Shown here piece after piece: positions 23,109 through 32,361 of a stretch of 64,000 bases of DNA. The stretch is from Leuconostoc citreum. GTDB taxonomy: Bacteria; Bacillota; Bacilli; Lactobacillales; Lactobacillaceae. Position 1 is the first letter of the stretch; the number at the start of each line of letters is the position of its first letter. The position numbers were made by a program, and so were the translations under genes. The DNA lies in the NCBI RefSeq assembly GCF_004354555.1, contig NZ_PUFH01000005.1, forward strand, positions 372,001 through 436,000, read 5' to 3'. The notes beneath the pieces are model-generated. The model saw nothing but the letters and a program-made list of their open reading frames with translations. It searched no databases and was not told where the DNA came from.

Positions 23109-23981
23109 ATGAATACTTTTGTTTATGAAACTATCGTGTCAATTGTCGAGGAAAAATCCTTTCAACGTGCATCTGAACATTTAAACGTGACTGCTAGTGC
23201 TGTTAGTCACGCAATCAACCAAATCGAGAAAAAATACGGTTTTCCTATCTTTATTCGTAATCGCTCAGATGTGGTATTAACCTCAAATGGCCAAAAACTT
23301 TACCCTATACTACGGAAAATTCTTGCCGAAGAAAAAGAATTAGAAAAAGCCGTCCAGTCAATCCAGGGACTCGAATCTGGCATCATTAAAATTGGCGCTT
23401 TTAGTAGTGTTTGTATCAATTGGCTCCCCGATATACTCAGAAACTATTCTGGCCATTTTCCTAATATTGATATTTCTCTAACACAGGGTAATTTTTCTGA
23501 AATCAGCCAACTTGTTGAGTATGAAGAGTTAGATATAGGCTTTACACTCCTACCCGTAACAAATAATGTTAAGGTAACAGAATTAATAAAAGATGAAATA
23601 AAGTGTGTCACACCTTCTAACTTTAAACCACTTAACGGGCAAACAATCACACAAGCTGACTTACAGGGCTTACATTTCATCCTTCAGAAAGCTGACTATG
23701 ACCGCGATACAAAAGAAACGCTAGATTATTACGACGTCCAACCTAACACAATTAACTTTTCAATTGACGATCAATCCATTGTTTCAATGGTCGAAGCCGG
23801 TCTGGGTTTTGGTATTTTACCAGATTTAGCCTTACAAAAATTGAGTGGAGATGTCAGCGTCTTTCCATTCGATGAGCCTTTTTACCGTACAATATCTCTT
23901 GTGCAGAGCAAAAATTCGCTAATTCCACCAGCCGTTGATGCACTCGTTCAAGCTATAAAAACTTATCTTAATGTCGCTTGA
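23109..23981 (+). CDS. LysR-family transcriptional regulator
   Basis: A protein of 290 residues. The N-terminal winged helix (ETIVSIVEEKSFQRASEHLN, VTASAVSHAINQIEKKYG) is the LysR pattern, and a periplasmic-binding-like effector domain follows. AGGAGG lies 9 bases before the ATG. It is transcribed divergently from the SDR gene at 22160-22885 and probably controls it from the 223-base shared region, in which no clear LysR box could be assigned. The stop codon overlaps a bidirectional terminator. Its inducer is unknown. Confidence 0.88.
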   Translation: MNTFVYETIVSIVEEKSFQRASEHLNVTASAVSHAINQIEKKYGFPIFIRNRSDVVLTSNGQKLYPILRKILAEEKELEKAVQSIQGLESGIIKIGAFSSVCINWLPDILRNYSGHFPNIDISLTQGNFSEISQLVEYEELDIGFTLLPVTNNVKVTELIKDEIKCVTPSNFKPLNGQTITQADLQGLHFILQKADYDRDTKETLDYYDVQPNTINFSIDDQSIVSMVEAGLGFGILPDLALQKLSGDVSVFPFDEPFYRTISLVQSKNSLIPPAVDALVQAIKTYLNVA

Positions 23982-24024
23982 TAATAAAAACACACTAACA
24001 GCATTAGTGTGTGTTTTTATTATC
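23980..24024. terminator. Bidirectional terminator between LysR and aminotransferase genes
   Basis: A perfect 19-bp stem (with ACACACTAA/TTAGTGTGT next to the loop) and a 5-base loop has A and T runs on both sides. It sits exactly between two convergent stop codons and serves both genes. Confidence 0.92.
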
Positions 24025-25213
24025 AGATGCTTTTTAATACCTGTGCTAAGCGCATAATGCCATCTTTAATGTCCTCATGCGATGGATACGTGAAATTTAA
24101 TCTTAATTGATTTTTAATTTGACGTGAAGCATATTGTATTTCGGATGGTACGTAAACAACGTTGGCTTCTTGTAAAACTGGTCCCAGCAATAGTTTACCT
24201 GCATCTTGTGCTTCAGGTAAGCTAAGCCAAAGAAAGAACCCCCCTTCAGGTTTAGTAAATTGCACATGAGCTGGTAAATAGGTCTCAAGATAATGCACCA
24301 TTGTTGCACATTTATCTTTATAAACCGCATTAACTGCTCGTATATGCTCATCAATATTGTTTTCAGCTAAAAATTGATCAATCGCTAATAAACTAATTTG
24401 AGATGGCTGAACATCTAAAGCTGATTTGATATCTAAAAATAATGCGATTAACTGTTTATTAGCAATCAACCAGCCTGTACGCAGTGCTGGTGATAAAATT
24501 TTTGAGAAACTAGAAATTAAAATAACTTTTCCACTGGTATCTAGTGATGCAATTGATGGCACCATATCACCTGTGTATCTTAAATAGCGGTAAGGACTAT
24601 CTTCAATGATATAAAAGTCATATTCTTCAGCCAATGCTAGCAAAGCTTTTCTTTTCGCTAAGCTCATCGTTACACCGGTTGGATTTTGAAAATCTGGTAC
24701 CGTATACACAAACTTGATATCCGGAAATTGTCTCAAAATTTGTTTAAGATGCGCAATGTCCATCCCATCGTCATTAACTGGCACCTCATGATAAGTCGGC
24801 TCATAACTATCAAACGCTTCTAAAGCCCCCATGTATGTCGGCCCTTCAACAACAATATGATCATTTTTATCAAGAAAAGCTCTGCCAACCATGTCAATCG
24901 CTTGTTGCCCGCCTTGAGTCAATATCACCTGCTCGGCACTGGCAGTCAAACCAAAGTATGTTTTTGTCATTGCCGCAATTTTTTGGCGTAACGATGCCGG
25001 GCCTTGCGTGCTATGGTACTGAAATATATCTGCTCCTTCTTGCGCAATTGCTTGCGTAAAAGCTTTTTGTAAAGCTGCACTAGGAAAAACAGTTTCGTCT
25101 GGCAGCCCCATGCCAAATGAAATATTGTTTGCTTGATTGGCTTGCGCAAATAAATCAGTCATTTTGAGACCAGTATTTGGTTGATGACGTTTTGATGCAT
25201 TTAAAATTGCCAT
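24023..25213 (-). CDS. PLP-dependent aminotransferase (class I fold, LysN/MocR-like)
   Basis: A protein of 396 residues. Family marks are GPTYMGAL, YTVPDFQNPTGVTMS and the Schiff-base lysine in SSFSKILSPALRTGW, with the trailing Arg region FTYPSHED near the end. This group includes 2-aminoadipate, aromatic and branched-chain aminotransferases of lactic acid bacteria. No N-terminal helix-turn-helix is present, so it is an enzyme and not a MocR regulator. It stands alone, ending at the shared terminator. An aromatic or broad amino-acid specificity is likely but cannot be fixed from the sequence. The 256 bases between it and the next gene hold only AT-rich sequence. Confidence 0.85.
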   Translation of the reverse strand: MAILNASKRHQPNTGLKMTDLFAQANQANNISFGMGLPDETVFPSAALQKAFTQAIAQEGADIFQYHSTQGPASLRQKIAAMTKTYFGLTASAEQVILTQGGQQAIDMVGRAFLDKNDHIVVEGPTYMGALEAFDSYEPTYHEVPVNDDGMDIAHLKQILRQFPDIKFVYTVPDFQNPTGVTMSLAKRKALLALAEEYDFYIIEDSPYRYLRYTGDMVPSIASLDTSGKVILISSFSKILSPALRTGWLIANKQLIALFLDIKSALDVQPSQISLLAIDQFLAENNIDEHIRAVNAVYKDKCATMVHYLETYLPAHVQFTKPEGGFFLWLSLPEAQDAGKLLLGPVLQEANVVYVPSEIQYASRQIKNQLRLNFTYPSHEDIKDGIMRLAQVLKSI

Positions 25214-25469
25214 GATGTATTGCCTCCTTGTTATCTGAAGATTATATTACAGAATAATCTACATGCATGTCGGGAGACTATTTCCGTTTGAGTTGAAATA
25301 AATTCATGCTCGATTAAAACATCACGCTCACTGCTATTTCTAATATATAGCAACTATCAAAACAATAAACAACTCAGTAGGTTTAACTTATACAGCATAT
25401 TAATTGACAAAATCTTTCACGCTATGTTTTGATTAAAGTATCACAACTAATTAACAATAGGAGTTAAAT

Positions 25470-26015
25470 ATGTCAAACATTCAAACTGAGCGTTTAATCA
25501 TTAGACCTTTTTCGGATAAAGATGCACCAGACCTATTAGCTTATATGTCCCAACCCAGCGTCAATTGTTTTGCTGATGAACGTATCCATACACTCGCCGA
25601 AGCACAAGCTGACATCAAAGTACGAATGAAAGATGAACTGCAATTTGCTGTTGCCACGAAGGATAATAATCACTTGATTGGCCACCTATTTGCTCATCAA
25701 GAAGATGATGAGGGCCAAGATACTTATAGTGTTGGCTGGCATTTTAACCCGACATATAGTGGTCAAGGTTATGCAACAGAGGCAGCAGATGCTTTACTAA
25801 ATTATCTCTTTAATGACAAAAGCGCACGACGAATATATGCTTACGTTGAAGAAGATAATATCCCTTCTCAGAATCTTTGCAAACGCCTTGGTATGCGACA
25901 GGAAGGCACATTTATCGAGTTTATCTCTTTTGTAAAAAACCCTGATGGTACCGATAAATACGAGAACACACAACAATATGCCATTCTAAAAAAAGAATGG
26001 CAAAACCTTACTTGA
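25470..26015 (+). CDS. GNAT acetyltransferase (RimJ/RimL-like)
   Basis: A protein of 181 residues starting TERLIIRPFSDKDAPDL, the typical beginning of RimJ/RimL-type N-acetyltransferases. The acetyl-CoA pyrophosphate loop is seen as SGQGYATEAADALLNYLF, and NIPSQNLCKRLGM is the usual C-terminal motif. AGGAG lies 7 bases before the ATG. The likely substrate is a protein N-terminus or small amine; it is not determined by context, as the gene is alone and faces the PTS operon. Confidence 0.85.
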   Translation: MSNIQTERLIIRPFSDKDAPDLLAYMSQPSVNCFADERIHTLAEAQADIKVRMKDELQFAVATKDNNHLIGHLFAHQEDDEGQDTYSVGWHFNPTYSGQGYATEAADALLNYLFNDKSARRIYAYVEEDNIPSQNLCKRLGMRQEGTFIEFISFVKNPDGTDKYENTQQYAILKKEWQNLT

Positions 26016-26028
26016 TTACCGATAAAAA

Positions 26029-26087
26029 ACATCTTGCTCAACAGCCAACACCAATATAAACTGGTGCTGGCCGTAAAAACAAGATGT
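26029..26087. terminator. Two-tier hairpin between convergent genes
   Basis: Outer arms ACATCTTG/CAAGATGT enclose an inner 10-bp stem (GCCAACACCA with TGGTGCTGGC, one mismatch). A runs flank it. Its place between the acetyltransferase and the PTS operon, which converge, favours a bidirectional terminator. Confidence 0.6.
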
Positions 26088-26101
26088 CAAACAATTTCAA
26101 G

Positions 26102-26401
26102 TTATTTACTGACTACTTGATTTATCTTGGCATACTGGTCAATGACCTTGTCAAGATTTTTTTTGCCATGATATATAGCATACCCAACTGCAAGAATCAG
26201 AAGTAAACCAACAGTTGCACATGTAATACCTGCAACGAACAACCATAAATGATGTTGCCTAAATAGATAGGTTAATACAATACCAACACCCACAAGCATG
26301 GATAGAAAAGACTGCCAACGTTGCAAATTACGAATCATCTGCCGTTGAAAGATAATTTCATTTTTATATCCTTTGTCGATAGCTTGTAAATTATGAACCA
26401 T
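26102..26401 (-). CDS. Small two-helix membrane protein of the PTS operon
   Basis: A protein of 99 residues with two hydrophobic segments (SFLSMLVGVGIVLTYLF, then LFVAGITCATVGLLLILAVG) and charged ends. AAGGGAG lies before its ATG. It is the last gene after the IID component, 17 bases away. It is not a recognisable PTS domain; it may modulate the transporter or serve an unrelated function. No named family could be assigned. Confidence 0.65.
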   Translation of the reverse strand: MVHNLQAIDKGYKNEIIFQRQMIRNLQRWQSFLSMLVGVGIVLTYLFRQHHLWLFVAGITCATVGLLLILAVGYAIYHGKKNLDKVIDQYAKINQVVSK

Positions 26402-26418
26402 TGGTTATCTCCCTTCCT

Positions 26419-27258
26419 TTAATACTTGAGTCCTGGGTTAAAGAAGCCAGTTAGTACACCAATCAACGCTACTACAACCAAAATTAACATGACTTTGATA
26501 GGCGAAATATTCTTTTTTGCCATAAGCCACCAGCATAAAACAATAAAAGCGGCTGTTAATAATCCTGGATAAACTGAATCAAGCTTATCCTGTAGCACCA
26601 AGTATGCTTTTCCTGAACCATTTCGCAAAGTAAATGATGTTTTTACAGTCACCCAGGTTGCAGCAACACCGCCGACAACCATACCACCAACAGTGGCGAT
26701 GGCCTTACGAATCGCTTTTCCCTGGGCGCCAACTAAAATACCAACCGCTTTATCGCCTAATTCATAACCTTTAAAGTAGGCAAAACGCATACCAAAGTAA
26801 CCAAGCAAATTCCATACAATAATATAGAAAATAGCACCAAGTGGTGAACCACCATCTGACATACCTAAAGCAATACCTAGAATAACTGGAATTAGCGTGC
26901 CAACAACTAGCGAATCACCAATACCAGCAATCGGACCCATCAAACCAGCGCGCAAGCCATTAATCGTTGCATCATCAACATGCCCATCATTTGCTCGTGC
27001 TTCTTCCAAGCTGGCGGTAATCCCCACAATAATTGAACCTAACTGTGGTTCAGTGTTGAAAAAGGCTGTATAGGTCTTCATTGCCTTTTCTTGATCTTCT
27101 TTATTATCATATAATTCTTCAACAATAGGCAGCATTGATGTTAAATAACCAAAAGTCTGCATATGCTCTTGTGAAAATGCCGTCAGATGACCATAAAACC
27201 AGTGATGAAAAGACTTATTCAACGTCTTACGAGAAATTTTCTTACCTGTATTCTCCAT
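26419..27258 (-). CDS. Mannose-family PTS component IID
   Basis: Predicted at 279 residues from the ATG at 27258, one base after the IIC stop, with GAGG 9 bases upstream. The family signature is visible: SFHHWFYGHLTAFSQEHMQT, then GLRAGLMGPIAGIGDSL. IID pairs with IIC to form the membrane sugar channel of mannose/fructose/sorbose-type phosphotransferase systems. The sugar cannot be told from sequence; glucose/mannose is common in this family. Confidence 0.92.
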   Translation of the reverse strand: MENTGKKISRKTLNKSFHHWFYGHLTAFSQEHMQTFGYLTSMLPIVEELYDNKEDQEKAMKTYTAFFNTEPQLGSIIVGITASLEEARANDGHVDDATINGLRAGLMGPIAGIGDSLVVGTLIPVILGIALGMSDGGSPLGAIFYIIVWNLLGYFGMRFAYFKGYELGDKAVGILVGAQGKAIRKAIATVGGMVVGGVAATWVTVKTSFTLRNGSGKAYLVLQDKLDSVYPGLLTAAFIVLCWWLMAKKNISPIKVMLILVVVALIGVLTGFFNPGLKY

Positions 27259-27259
27259 T

Positions 27260-28117
27260 TTATATGTCCTCATCTTCTTCATCATCAACTGTGCCACCTG
27301 TATTAGCTGGCGCGGCTTGTCGATTTGTATTAATCGCCATATCTAACTTATAAGAAATCATAGCAAAAATTAACGATACCACTGTAACAGATACTAAGTT
27401 CAATTTTAAGGAAGCCGCAAAAGTGAATCCAACAAAGAACGGAATGAAATCAACCGGACCATCAACTATCTGCTTAAGCAAAATTGCAATACCCACACAT
27501 GGTAGTAAAGCACCAACGGTAAACAACGTTTTCATTGGTATCCCATCCATTGGTAACGCGGTTTTTAGTGCCTGGACAGCGCTAGAACCGAAATGTGTCA
27601 TTAAAACTGTTGGGATAAAAGAAAATATAAGATGTGAAATCCAAGGATAGCCCCAATCAACGGCATACAATTTTCTGAACTCACCTCTTTCAACAGCTCG
27701 CCAACCCATGTGTTGCCACACAAGGTTCATTGTTGCTGTACCATAGAAAAGGACTGTACCAACAGTACCAACCAAAGTACCCATTGACTTGGCTAAATCG
27801 GCTGCGTTTGCTGATGTTGCTGCTAACCCCTGTGAGTGAATGGCTACCATTGCTAATGGAATACCAATATATGAAACCGCACGCACATCAGCCGACACTG
27901 TACCACCTGGTGTAACCAAGGCAATATAGACCAACTGCATGGCGACACCTGCAGCAATACCCATTTTTAAGTCGCCTAAGATTAACCCACAGACTAAACC
28001 ACCCACTAATGGTCGTCCCAAAGTGTAATTACCAATTGTCGACCCAGCCATACCAGGCATGGATGACAAACTGGCAAATATACCTAAGATACTTGCTTGT
28101 AACCAACTAATCGTCAT
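27260..28117 (-). CDS. Mannose-family PTS component IIC
   Basis: A protein of 285 residues with several hydrophobic segments, including GRPLVGGLVCGLILGDLKMG and the conserved GIAAGVAMQLVYIAL, both typical of ManY/AgaW-type IIC. A long acidic tail (GTVDDEEDEDI) ends the protein. GAGAGG precedes the ATG. It is the central membrane subunit with IID, encoded next in the operon. Confidence 0.92.
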   Translation of the reverse strand: MTISWLQASILGIFASLSSMPGMAGSTIGNYTLGRPLVGGLVCGLILGDLKMGIAAGVAMQLVYIALVTPGGTVSADVRAVSYIGIPLAMVAIHSQGLAATSANAADLAKSMGTLVGTVGTVLFYGTATMNLVWQHMGWRAVERGEFRKLYAVDWGYPWISHLIFSFIPTVLMTHFGSSAVQALKTALPMDGIPMKTLFTVGALLPCVGIAILLKQIVDGPVDFIPFFVGFTFAASLKLNLVSVTVVSLIFAMISYKLDMAINTNRQAAPANTGGTVDDEEDEDI

Positions 28118-28142
28118 ATTCTCAACCTCTCATTTACCTGAA

Positions 28143-28637
28143 TTACAGATTAAATTTACTTTTGAAGTCATTCCAGTAGCCAATCGAAACATCAGGTAAG
28201 AGTTGCAGTTTAACCTGATAGCCTTTAGCTTGAATTGCTTCAAATGCCTGTGCCTCCTCAGGTGTGATGGATTGGTTGTTTCCTAATTTAATAGCCTCAG
28301 GACGATCATTAGCAGGCCCGACAATTACTTTTTCAATATCGCTAGGCACAAACCCATAATCAACAAGAATAGTTTTCATATCTTGTGGTGTTTTGGTAAT
28401 TAAGAAATATTGTCTCTCAGAGTCAAGTACTTGTTGCGCTTTTTCTTTAAAATGAGCTAAAGTCCAGACAAAGGTCTTTTTTTCTGATGCACTTTTGAAA
28501 GCATCTTTTAATACTGGATTAGTTGCCGCAGCATCGTTGACTGCAATCAGTCCATCACAGGGGTATTCTTTGGCCCAACGCGTAACAGTTTGCCCGTGAA
28601 TAATTCTATCGTCAATACGTACAAATGAAATACTCAT
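28143..28637 (-). CDS. Mannose-family PTS component IIB
   Basis: Predicted at 164 residues from the ATG at 28637, with AAGGG 10 bases upstream. The start ISFVRIDDRIIHGQTVTRW is the IIB signature; His14 accepts phosphate from IIA and passes it to the sugar. The IIA gene's end overlaps the extra upstream codons of this frame. It is a cytoplasmic subunit, separate from IIA, unlike the fused ManX of many bacteria. Confidence 0.92.
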   Translation of the reverse strand: MSISFVRIDDRIIHGQTVTRWAKEYPCDGLIAVNDAAATNPVLKDAFKSASEKKTFVWTLAHFKEKAQQVLDSERQYFLITKTPQDMKTILVDYGFVPSDIEKVIVGPANDRPEAIKLGNNQSITPEEAQAFEAIQAKGYQVKLQLLPDVSIGYWNDFKSKFNL

Positions 28638-28651
28638 AATCTTAATTCCCT

Positions 28652-29083
28652 TCAAATTTCGTCTTCATCTTCGTCTGCTTCAATGAGTTCAAACTGTTTC
28701 ACTGCTGTGGTCGCCTCATGCAATACAGCTGATACTAAGTCGTCCCCGCTCATCGTGTTCTTTAAAATGGCAGCATTCAAAGCCATGGGGAAGTTCATCC
28801 CCCCCAAGACTATCGTCTCTGATAGACGCTGTTGCTGATTAAGTATATCAGTTACTGTCGTTAATGGGCTGCCCCCTATGATATCACCCAAAACAATTAA
28901 GCCGTCATCAGGCGCTATATCACTGAGTAATGATTTAAATCGACTGCCAAAGTTCGTCGTATCTTCACCCGATTTTAATCCAATAGCTCTAACCTGCTCA
29001 ATATCATCACCAATGAACATGCTCAAAGCATCTCTTAATCCCTCTGAAAACTGACCATGACTTACCAATATGAGGTAGTTCAT
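28652..29083 (-). CDS. Mannose-family PTS component IIA
   Basis: Predicted at 143 residues from the ATG at 29083, with GAGG 7 bases upstream. YLILVSHGQFSEGLRDAL carries the phosphorylated His9, and GDIIGGSPLTTV is the other conserved segment. It receives phosphate from HPr. It is the first gene of the operon (IIA-IIB-IIC-IID-small membrane protein), under the promoter at 29161-29189 and the cre site at 29134-29147. The C-terminus is strongly acidic. Confidence 0.92.
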   Translation of the reverse strand: MNYLILVSHGQFSEGLRDALSMFIGDDIEQVRAIGLKSGEDTTNFGSRFKSLLSDIAPDDGLIVLGDIIGGSPLTTVTDILNQQQRLSETIVLGGMNFPMALNAAILKNTMSGDDLVSAVLHEATTAVKQFELIEADEDEDEI

Positions 29084-29133
29084 TCTTATTCCTCTCACTT
29101 TCCATAATTAAAATGTAAGTTTCACGGTTTAAA

Positions 29134-29147
29134 TGTAAGCGCTTCCA
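29134..29147. promoter_or_regulatory. cre site just downstream of the PTS promoter
   Basis: TGTAAGCGCTTCCA agrees with the CcpA-binding consensus at all but one position. It lies about 14 bases beyond the -10 box, covering the first transcribed bases, where CcpA would block RNA polymerase when a preferred sugar is present. Confidence 0.75.
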
Positions 29148-29160
29148 TAACCTAAATCAT

Positions 29161-29189
29161 ATTCTACTCTTAATTTTCATAAAAAACAA
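29161..29189 (-). promoter_or_regulatory. Sigma-A promoter of the mannose-family PTS operon
   Basis: On the minus strand TTGTTT and TAGAAT are separated by exactly 17 bases. Transcription would begin about 7 bases later, inside or next to the cre site, leaving a leader of about 70 bases before the IIA start. Confidence 0.75.
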
Positions 29190-29239
29190 TCCTATTTTAG
29201 TAAAATGTTATTTTTATTTAATCTACATATGTTAGAGAA

Positions 29240-29282
29240 AAAAGTTCTCATAATGTCATGGTATTGACATTGTGAGAACTTA
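29240..29282 (-). terminator. Terminator of topA
   Basis: A long stem (AGTTCTCA with TGAGAACT, continued inside by TGTCA/TGACA, small bulge) ends in a T run on the minus strand directly after the topA stop. Confidence 0.85.
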
Positions 29283-29285
29283 ATC

Positions 29286-31379
29286 TTAGTCTGTAGTTTT
29301 TGTTTGATTTTCACTATCTTCTTTTGGTGTTGTGCCATCTGGTAGAGTTTTATCTGTTGGTTTCTCCCAAGAAACAAAGTCGCAATCAGGGTATCTTGAG
29401 CAACCATAAAAAGTACGTTGTTTTTTGGTTTTTCTCTCAACAATTTGTCCTTTGTGACATTTTGGGCACAAAAGCCCAATTTCTTTAACAATTGTCTCCG
29501 TGTGACGACAATCTGGGAAACGAGCACACGCATAGAACTTGCCATAACGCCCCATTTTTACAAGCATAGGCGCTCCACAAACTGAACAATCAATACCAGC
29601 CAACTCATCATGCATGATAATCTTTTCTAATGTTGTTTCAGCTTTTTCAACTTCTTTTGAAAATGGTTTGAAAAATTCATCAATGACCGGAACCCAATAT
29701 TTTGCACCAACTTCGACCTCGTCTAACTCATGCTCAATTCTAGCTGTAAACTGTGTATTGGTCACGTCAGGGAAGCTTTCTTCAACAATTGTCTGCACAA
29801 TTTCACCGAGTTCAGTAGGCACAAATTTACGTGCGTCTAATCGTACATAATTTCGCTTTTGAATCGTTTCAAGAGTTGGCGCATAAGTCGAAGGTCTACC
29901 AACACCATTTTCTTCCAAAGCTTTAATTAAAGCAGCTTCGGAGTACCGTGCAGGCGGTTGGGTAAAATGTTGTTCAGGATCGGTTTGTTCTATTTTAACT
30001 TGATCGCCCTCTTCTAAATGAGGTAATGTATTATCTTTCTCTTTAGCGGCTGGATAAGCTTTAGTAAACCCCGGGAATTTCGTTTTGGAACCGTTTGCTC
30101 GGAATAAGACACCGTTTTGAGTAATTGTCACGGCCATTGTATCTAAAATTTCTGGGGTCATTTGACTTGCAACAAATCGCGACCAAATGAGACTATATAG
30201 TTTGAACTGATCAGGGGTTAATTTATCTTTGATACTATCCGGTGTTCGTGTCACATCTGTTGGTCGAACTGCCTCATGGGCATCTTGTATGCCTTCAGCA
30301 CTAGGTTGTTTAACTAGTTGATGCTGCGCGTATTCTTCTCCCCAAGTTTCATGTATATACTGTGTTGCGGCGTGACGTGCCATCTCAGAAATTCTCGTTG
30401 AGTCTGTACGCATGTAGGTAATGAGTCCTGTCTGTCCAATACCCCTACCGAGATTAATGCCTTCATACAGCTGTTGTGCTGCCATCATTGTTTTTCGTGT
30501 TCTAAAATTCAACTGAGTGTTAGCCGTCTGTTGTAAAGTAGAAGTTGTAAACGGACGCTGCGGATTACGTTTCCGTTCTTTCGCTTCAACTTTTGCAATT
30601 TCAAAGGGCTCATTGCGATTAAGACGCTTTAAAACATCTTGAACACTATCATTATCTGGTAGCTGCTGCTTCTTATCATCCACACCATAAAAAACTGATT
30701 GAATTTTTGAGCGTCCTTTTTTAAATACGGCGTCTAATGTCCAATACTCTTCCGGTTCAAAAGACTGAATTTCTTTTTCTCGTTTAATAATAAGGCCGAG
30801 AGCAACAGATTGTACTCGGCCAGCTGACAACCCACGCTTGACTGTTTTCCAAAGAATTGGCGAAATAGAGTATCCCACTAACCGATCGAGTATGCGACGT
30901 GCTTGCTGCGCGTCTACTAAATCTTGATTGATTAAACGTGGGGTTTTAAAAGCATTTTTTACAGTATCTTTTGTTATCTCGTTGAATACTACACGATTTG
31001 GTGCCGTATCGTCGAGTTGTAGTATATGCTGCAGATGCCAAGCAATTGCCTCGCCTTCACGATCCGGGTCACTTGCTAGGTAAACATTTTTGGCTGCCTT
31101 AGCTGCTTGACGCAAACCTTTAATAATATCGCCTTTGCCACGAATATTAATATACTTTGGTTCATAGTTATTATCGACATCGACCCCTAATGTTGATTTA
31201 GGTAAATCTCTCACGTGTCCTAGGCTAGCAATTACTTTGTAGGTACTTCCGAGATATTTCTCAATTGTTTTTGCCTTCGAAGGACTTTCCACAATGACAA
31301 GATTCTTTTTTCTTGTTTTTGTTGTCGTTTTTTTAGTTTTTTTTGTTGTGGTTGTTTTCTTTTTTTCTGATTCTGCCAT
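29286..31379 (-). CDS. topA: DNA topoisomerase I
   Basis: A protein of 697 residues, normal for Firmicutes TopA. It relaxes negative supercoils through a 5'-phosphotyrosine link. The TOPRIM domain starts [19 protein letters not shown] and includes SDPDREGEA; the active-site Tyr is in [10 protein letters not shown]. Two C-terminal zinc fingers ([28 protein letters not shown] with CSRYPDC) bind DNA. A Lys/Thr-rich N-terminal tail of about 25 residues precedes the domain. It follows dprA, as in most lactic acid bacteria. Confidence 0.96.
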   Translation of the reverse strand: MAESEKKKTTTTKKTKKTTTKTRKKNLVIVESPSKAKTIEKYLGSTYKVIASLGHVRDLPKSTLGVDVDNNYEPKYINIRGKGDIIKGLRQAAKAAKNVYLASDPDREGEAIAWHLQHILQLDDTAPNRVVFNEITKDTVKNAFKTPRLINQDLVDAQQARRILDRLVGYSISPILWKTVKRGLSAGRVQSVALGLIIKREKEIQSFEPEEYWTLDAVFKKGRSKIQSVFYGVDDKKQQLPDNDSVQDVLKRLNRNEPFEIAKVEAKERKRNPQRPFTTSTLQQTANTQLNFRTRKTMMAAQQLYEGINLGRGIGQTGLITYMRTDSTRISEMARHAATQYIHETWGEEYAQHQLVKQPSAEGIQDAHEAVRPTDVTRTPDSIKDKLTPDQFKLYSLIWSRFVASQMTPEILDTMAVTITQNGVLFRANGSKTKFPGFTKAYPAAKEKDNTLPHLEEGDQVKIEQTDPEQHFTQPPARYSEAALIKALEENGVGRPSTYAPTLETIQKRNYVRLDARKFVPTELGEIVQTIVEESFPDVTNTQFTARIEHELDEVEVGAKYWVPVIDEFFKPFSKEVEKAETTLEKIIMHDELAGIDCSVCGAPMLVKMGRYGKFYACARFPDCRHTETIVKEIGLLCPKCHKGQIVERKTKKQRTFYGCSRYPDCDFVSWEKPTDKTLPDGTTPKEDSENQTKTTD

Positions 31380-31420
31380 CTGGTATATGCCTTATTTTTT
31401 ACTTCTTAGTATATAGCATA

Positions 31421-32290
31421 TCAGATTGTATTAAGTAATTGCACACTTTCTAAAATATCTTCCGGCTGAACGACGAGTTTTGCACCCAAGCTCAATAGTT
31501 CGTTGGTGCCTTGCGCTGTCTCTGAAAAAATACTACCAGGCACCGCCAGAACATCACGATTATTTTGTAACGCTAAATTAGCTGTAATTAGACTACCCGA
31601 ACGTTTTTTAGCCTCAATGACTAATGTTGCAGATGATAAACCAGCAATAATACGATTACGCTCGGGAAAATGTGACCTGAGTGGTTTGCTACCGGCTGGA
31701 TACTCACTAATCAATAAGCCTGAATTCGCTATTTGTTTTTGTAAGGCAGCATGTCGATTAGGATATACCACATCTAATCCTGTACCAATGACACCAATAG
31801 GCACACCACACGCTGCAAAAGTTATCTGGTGTGCCATAACATCTATCCCTTGCGCTAGACCTGACACAATTGATATACCCTTGGAAATCACCGTTGGTAA
31901 TAAATGCCGAATCGTTTCTAGTCCGTATGGTGTAGCTAGCCGTGTCCCAACAACAGATAAACTTGGTAATTTAAGTGCATCTAAATTACCTTCATAAAAC
32001 AATATCAACGGTGGCTGGTGGATTTCGCGTAATGCCTCAGGATAGGCTTCATCAAAATAACTAAGATAAGGTAATTGAAAAGTCGACGCCCTATCCAGCG
32101 CTTTATCATAAGATTGCGCAATACGCATACATTGTTGTGGTTCAGCTAATCGTGTAATCGTTTCTAACGACCAAGGATACTGTGTTGGTAAATTACCAGA
32201 AATTATAAAATGCAATAAGCGCGTGCGGGTGACTAGACCAATCCCTTCGGTCATTGTTAGTGCTAATAATTGTGTTCTTAAATTCATCAT
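31421..32290 (-). CDS. dprA: DNA-processing protein DprA
   Basis: Predicted at 289 residues from the ATG at 32290, with GGAGG 5 bases upstream. DprA binds single-stranded DNA and loads RecA during transformation. The Rossmann-like core is seen as SVVGTRLATPYG, SGLAQGIDVMAHQ and GTGLDVVYP. The presence of an intact gene fits a lineage with competence ancestry but does not prove competence. It lies 41 bases upstream of topA. Confidence 0.94.
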   Translation of the reverse strand: MMNLRTQLLALTMTEGIGLVTRTRLLHFIISGNLPTQYPWSLETITRLAEPQQCMRIAQSYDKALDRASTFQLPYLSYFDEAYPEALREIHQPPLILFYEGNLDALKLPSLSVVGTRLATPYGLETIRHLLPTVISKGISIVSGLAQGIDVMAHQITFAACGVPIGVIGTGLDVVYPNRHAALQKQIANSGLLISEYPAGSKPLRSHFPERNRIIAGLSSATLVIEAKKRSGSLITANLALQNNRDVLAVPGSIFSETAQGTNELLSLGAKLVVQPEDILESVQLLNTI

Positions 32291-32337
32291 GATTACCTCC
32301 ACAAATAATACGAAATCAATCTAAAAACGCTAAAAAA

Positions 32338-32361
32338 GCAGATGATTGATTAATCATCTGC
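32338..32361. terminator. Terminator after the ABC-F gene
   Basis: A perfect 10-bp stem (GCAGATGATT with AATCATCTGC) with a 4-base loop is followed on the minus strand by six T. It touches the stop codon of the ABC-F gene. Confidence 0.9.

Noticed and set aside
24023-25213. MocR-type regulator
   Set aside because: The protein has no N-terminal helix-turn-helix; its length and motifs fit a free-standing aminotransferase.
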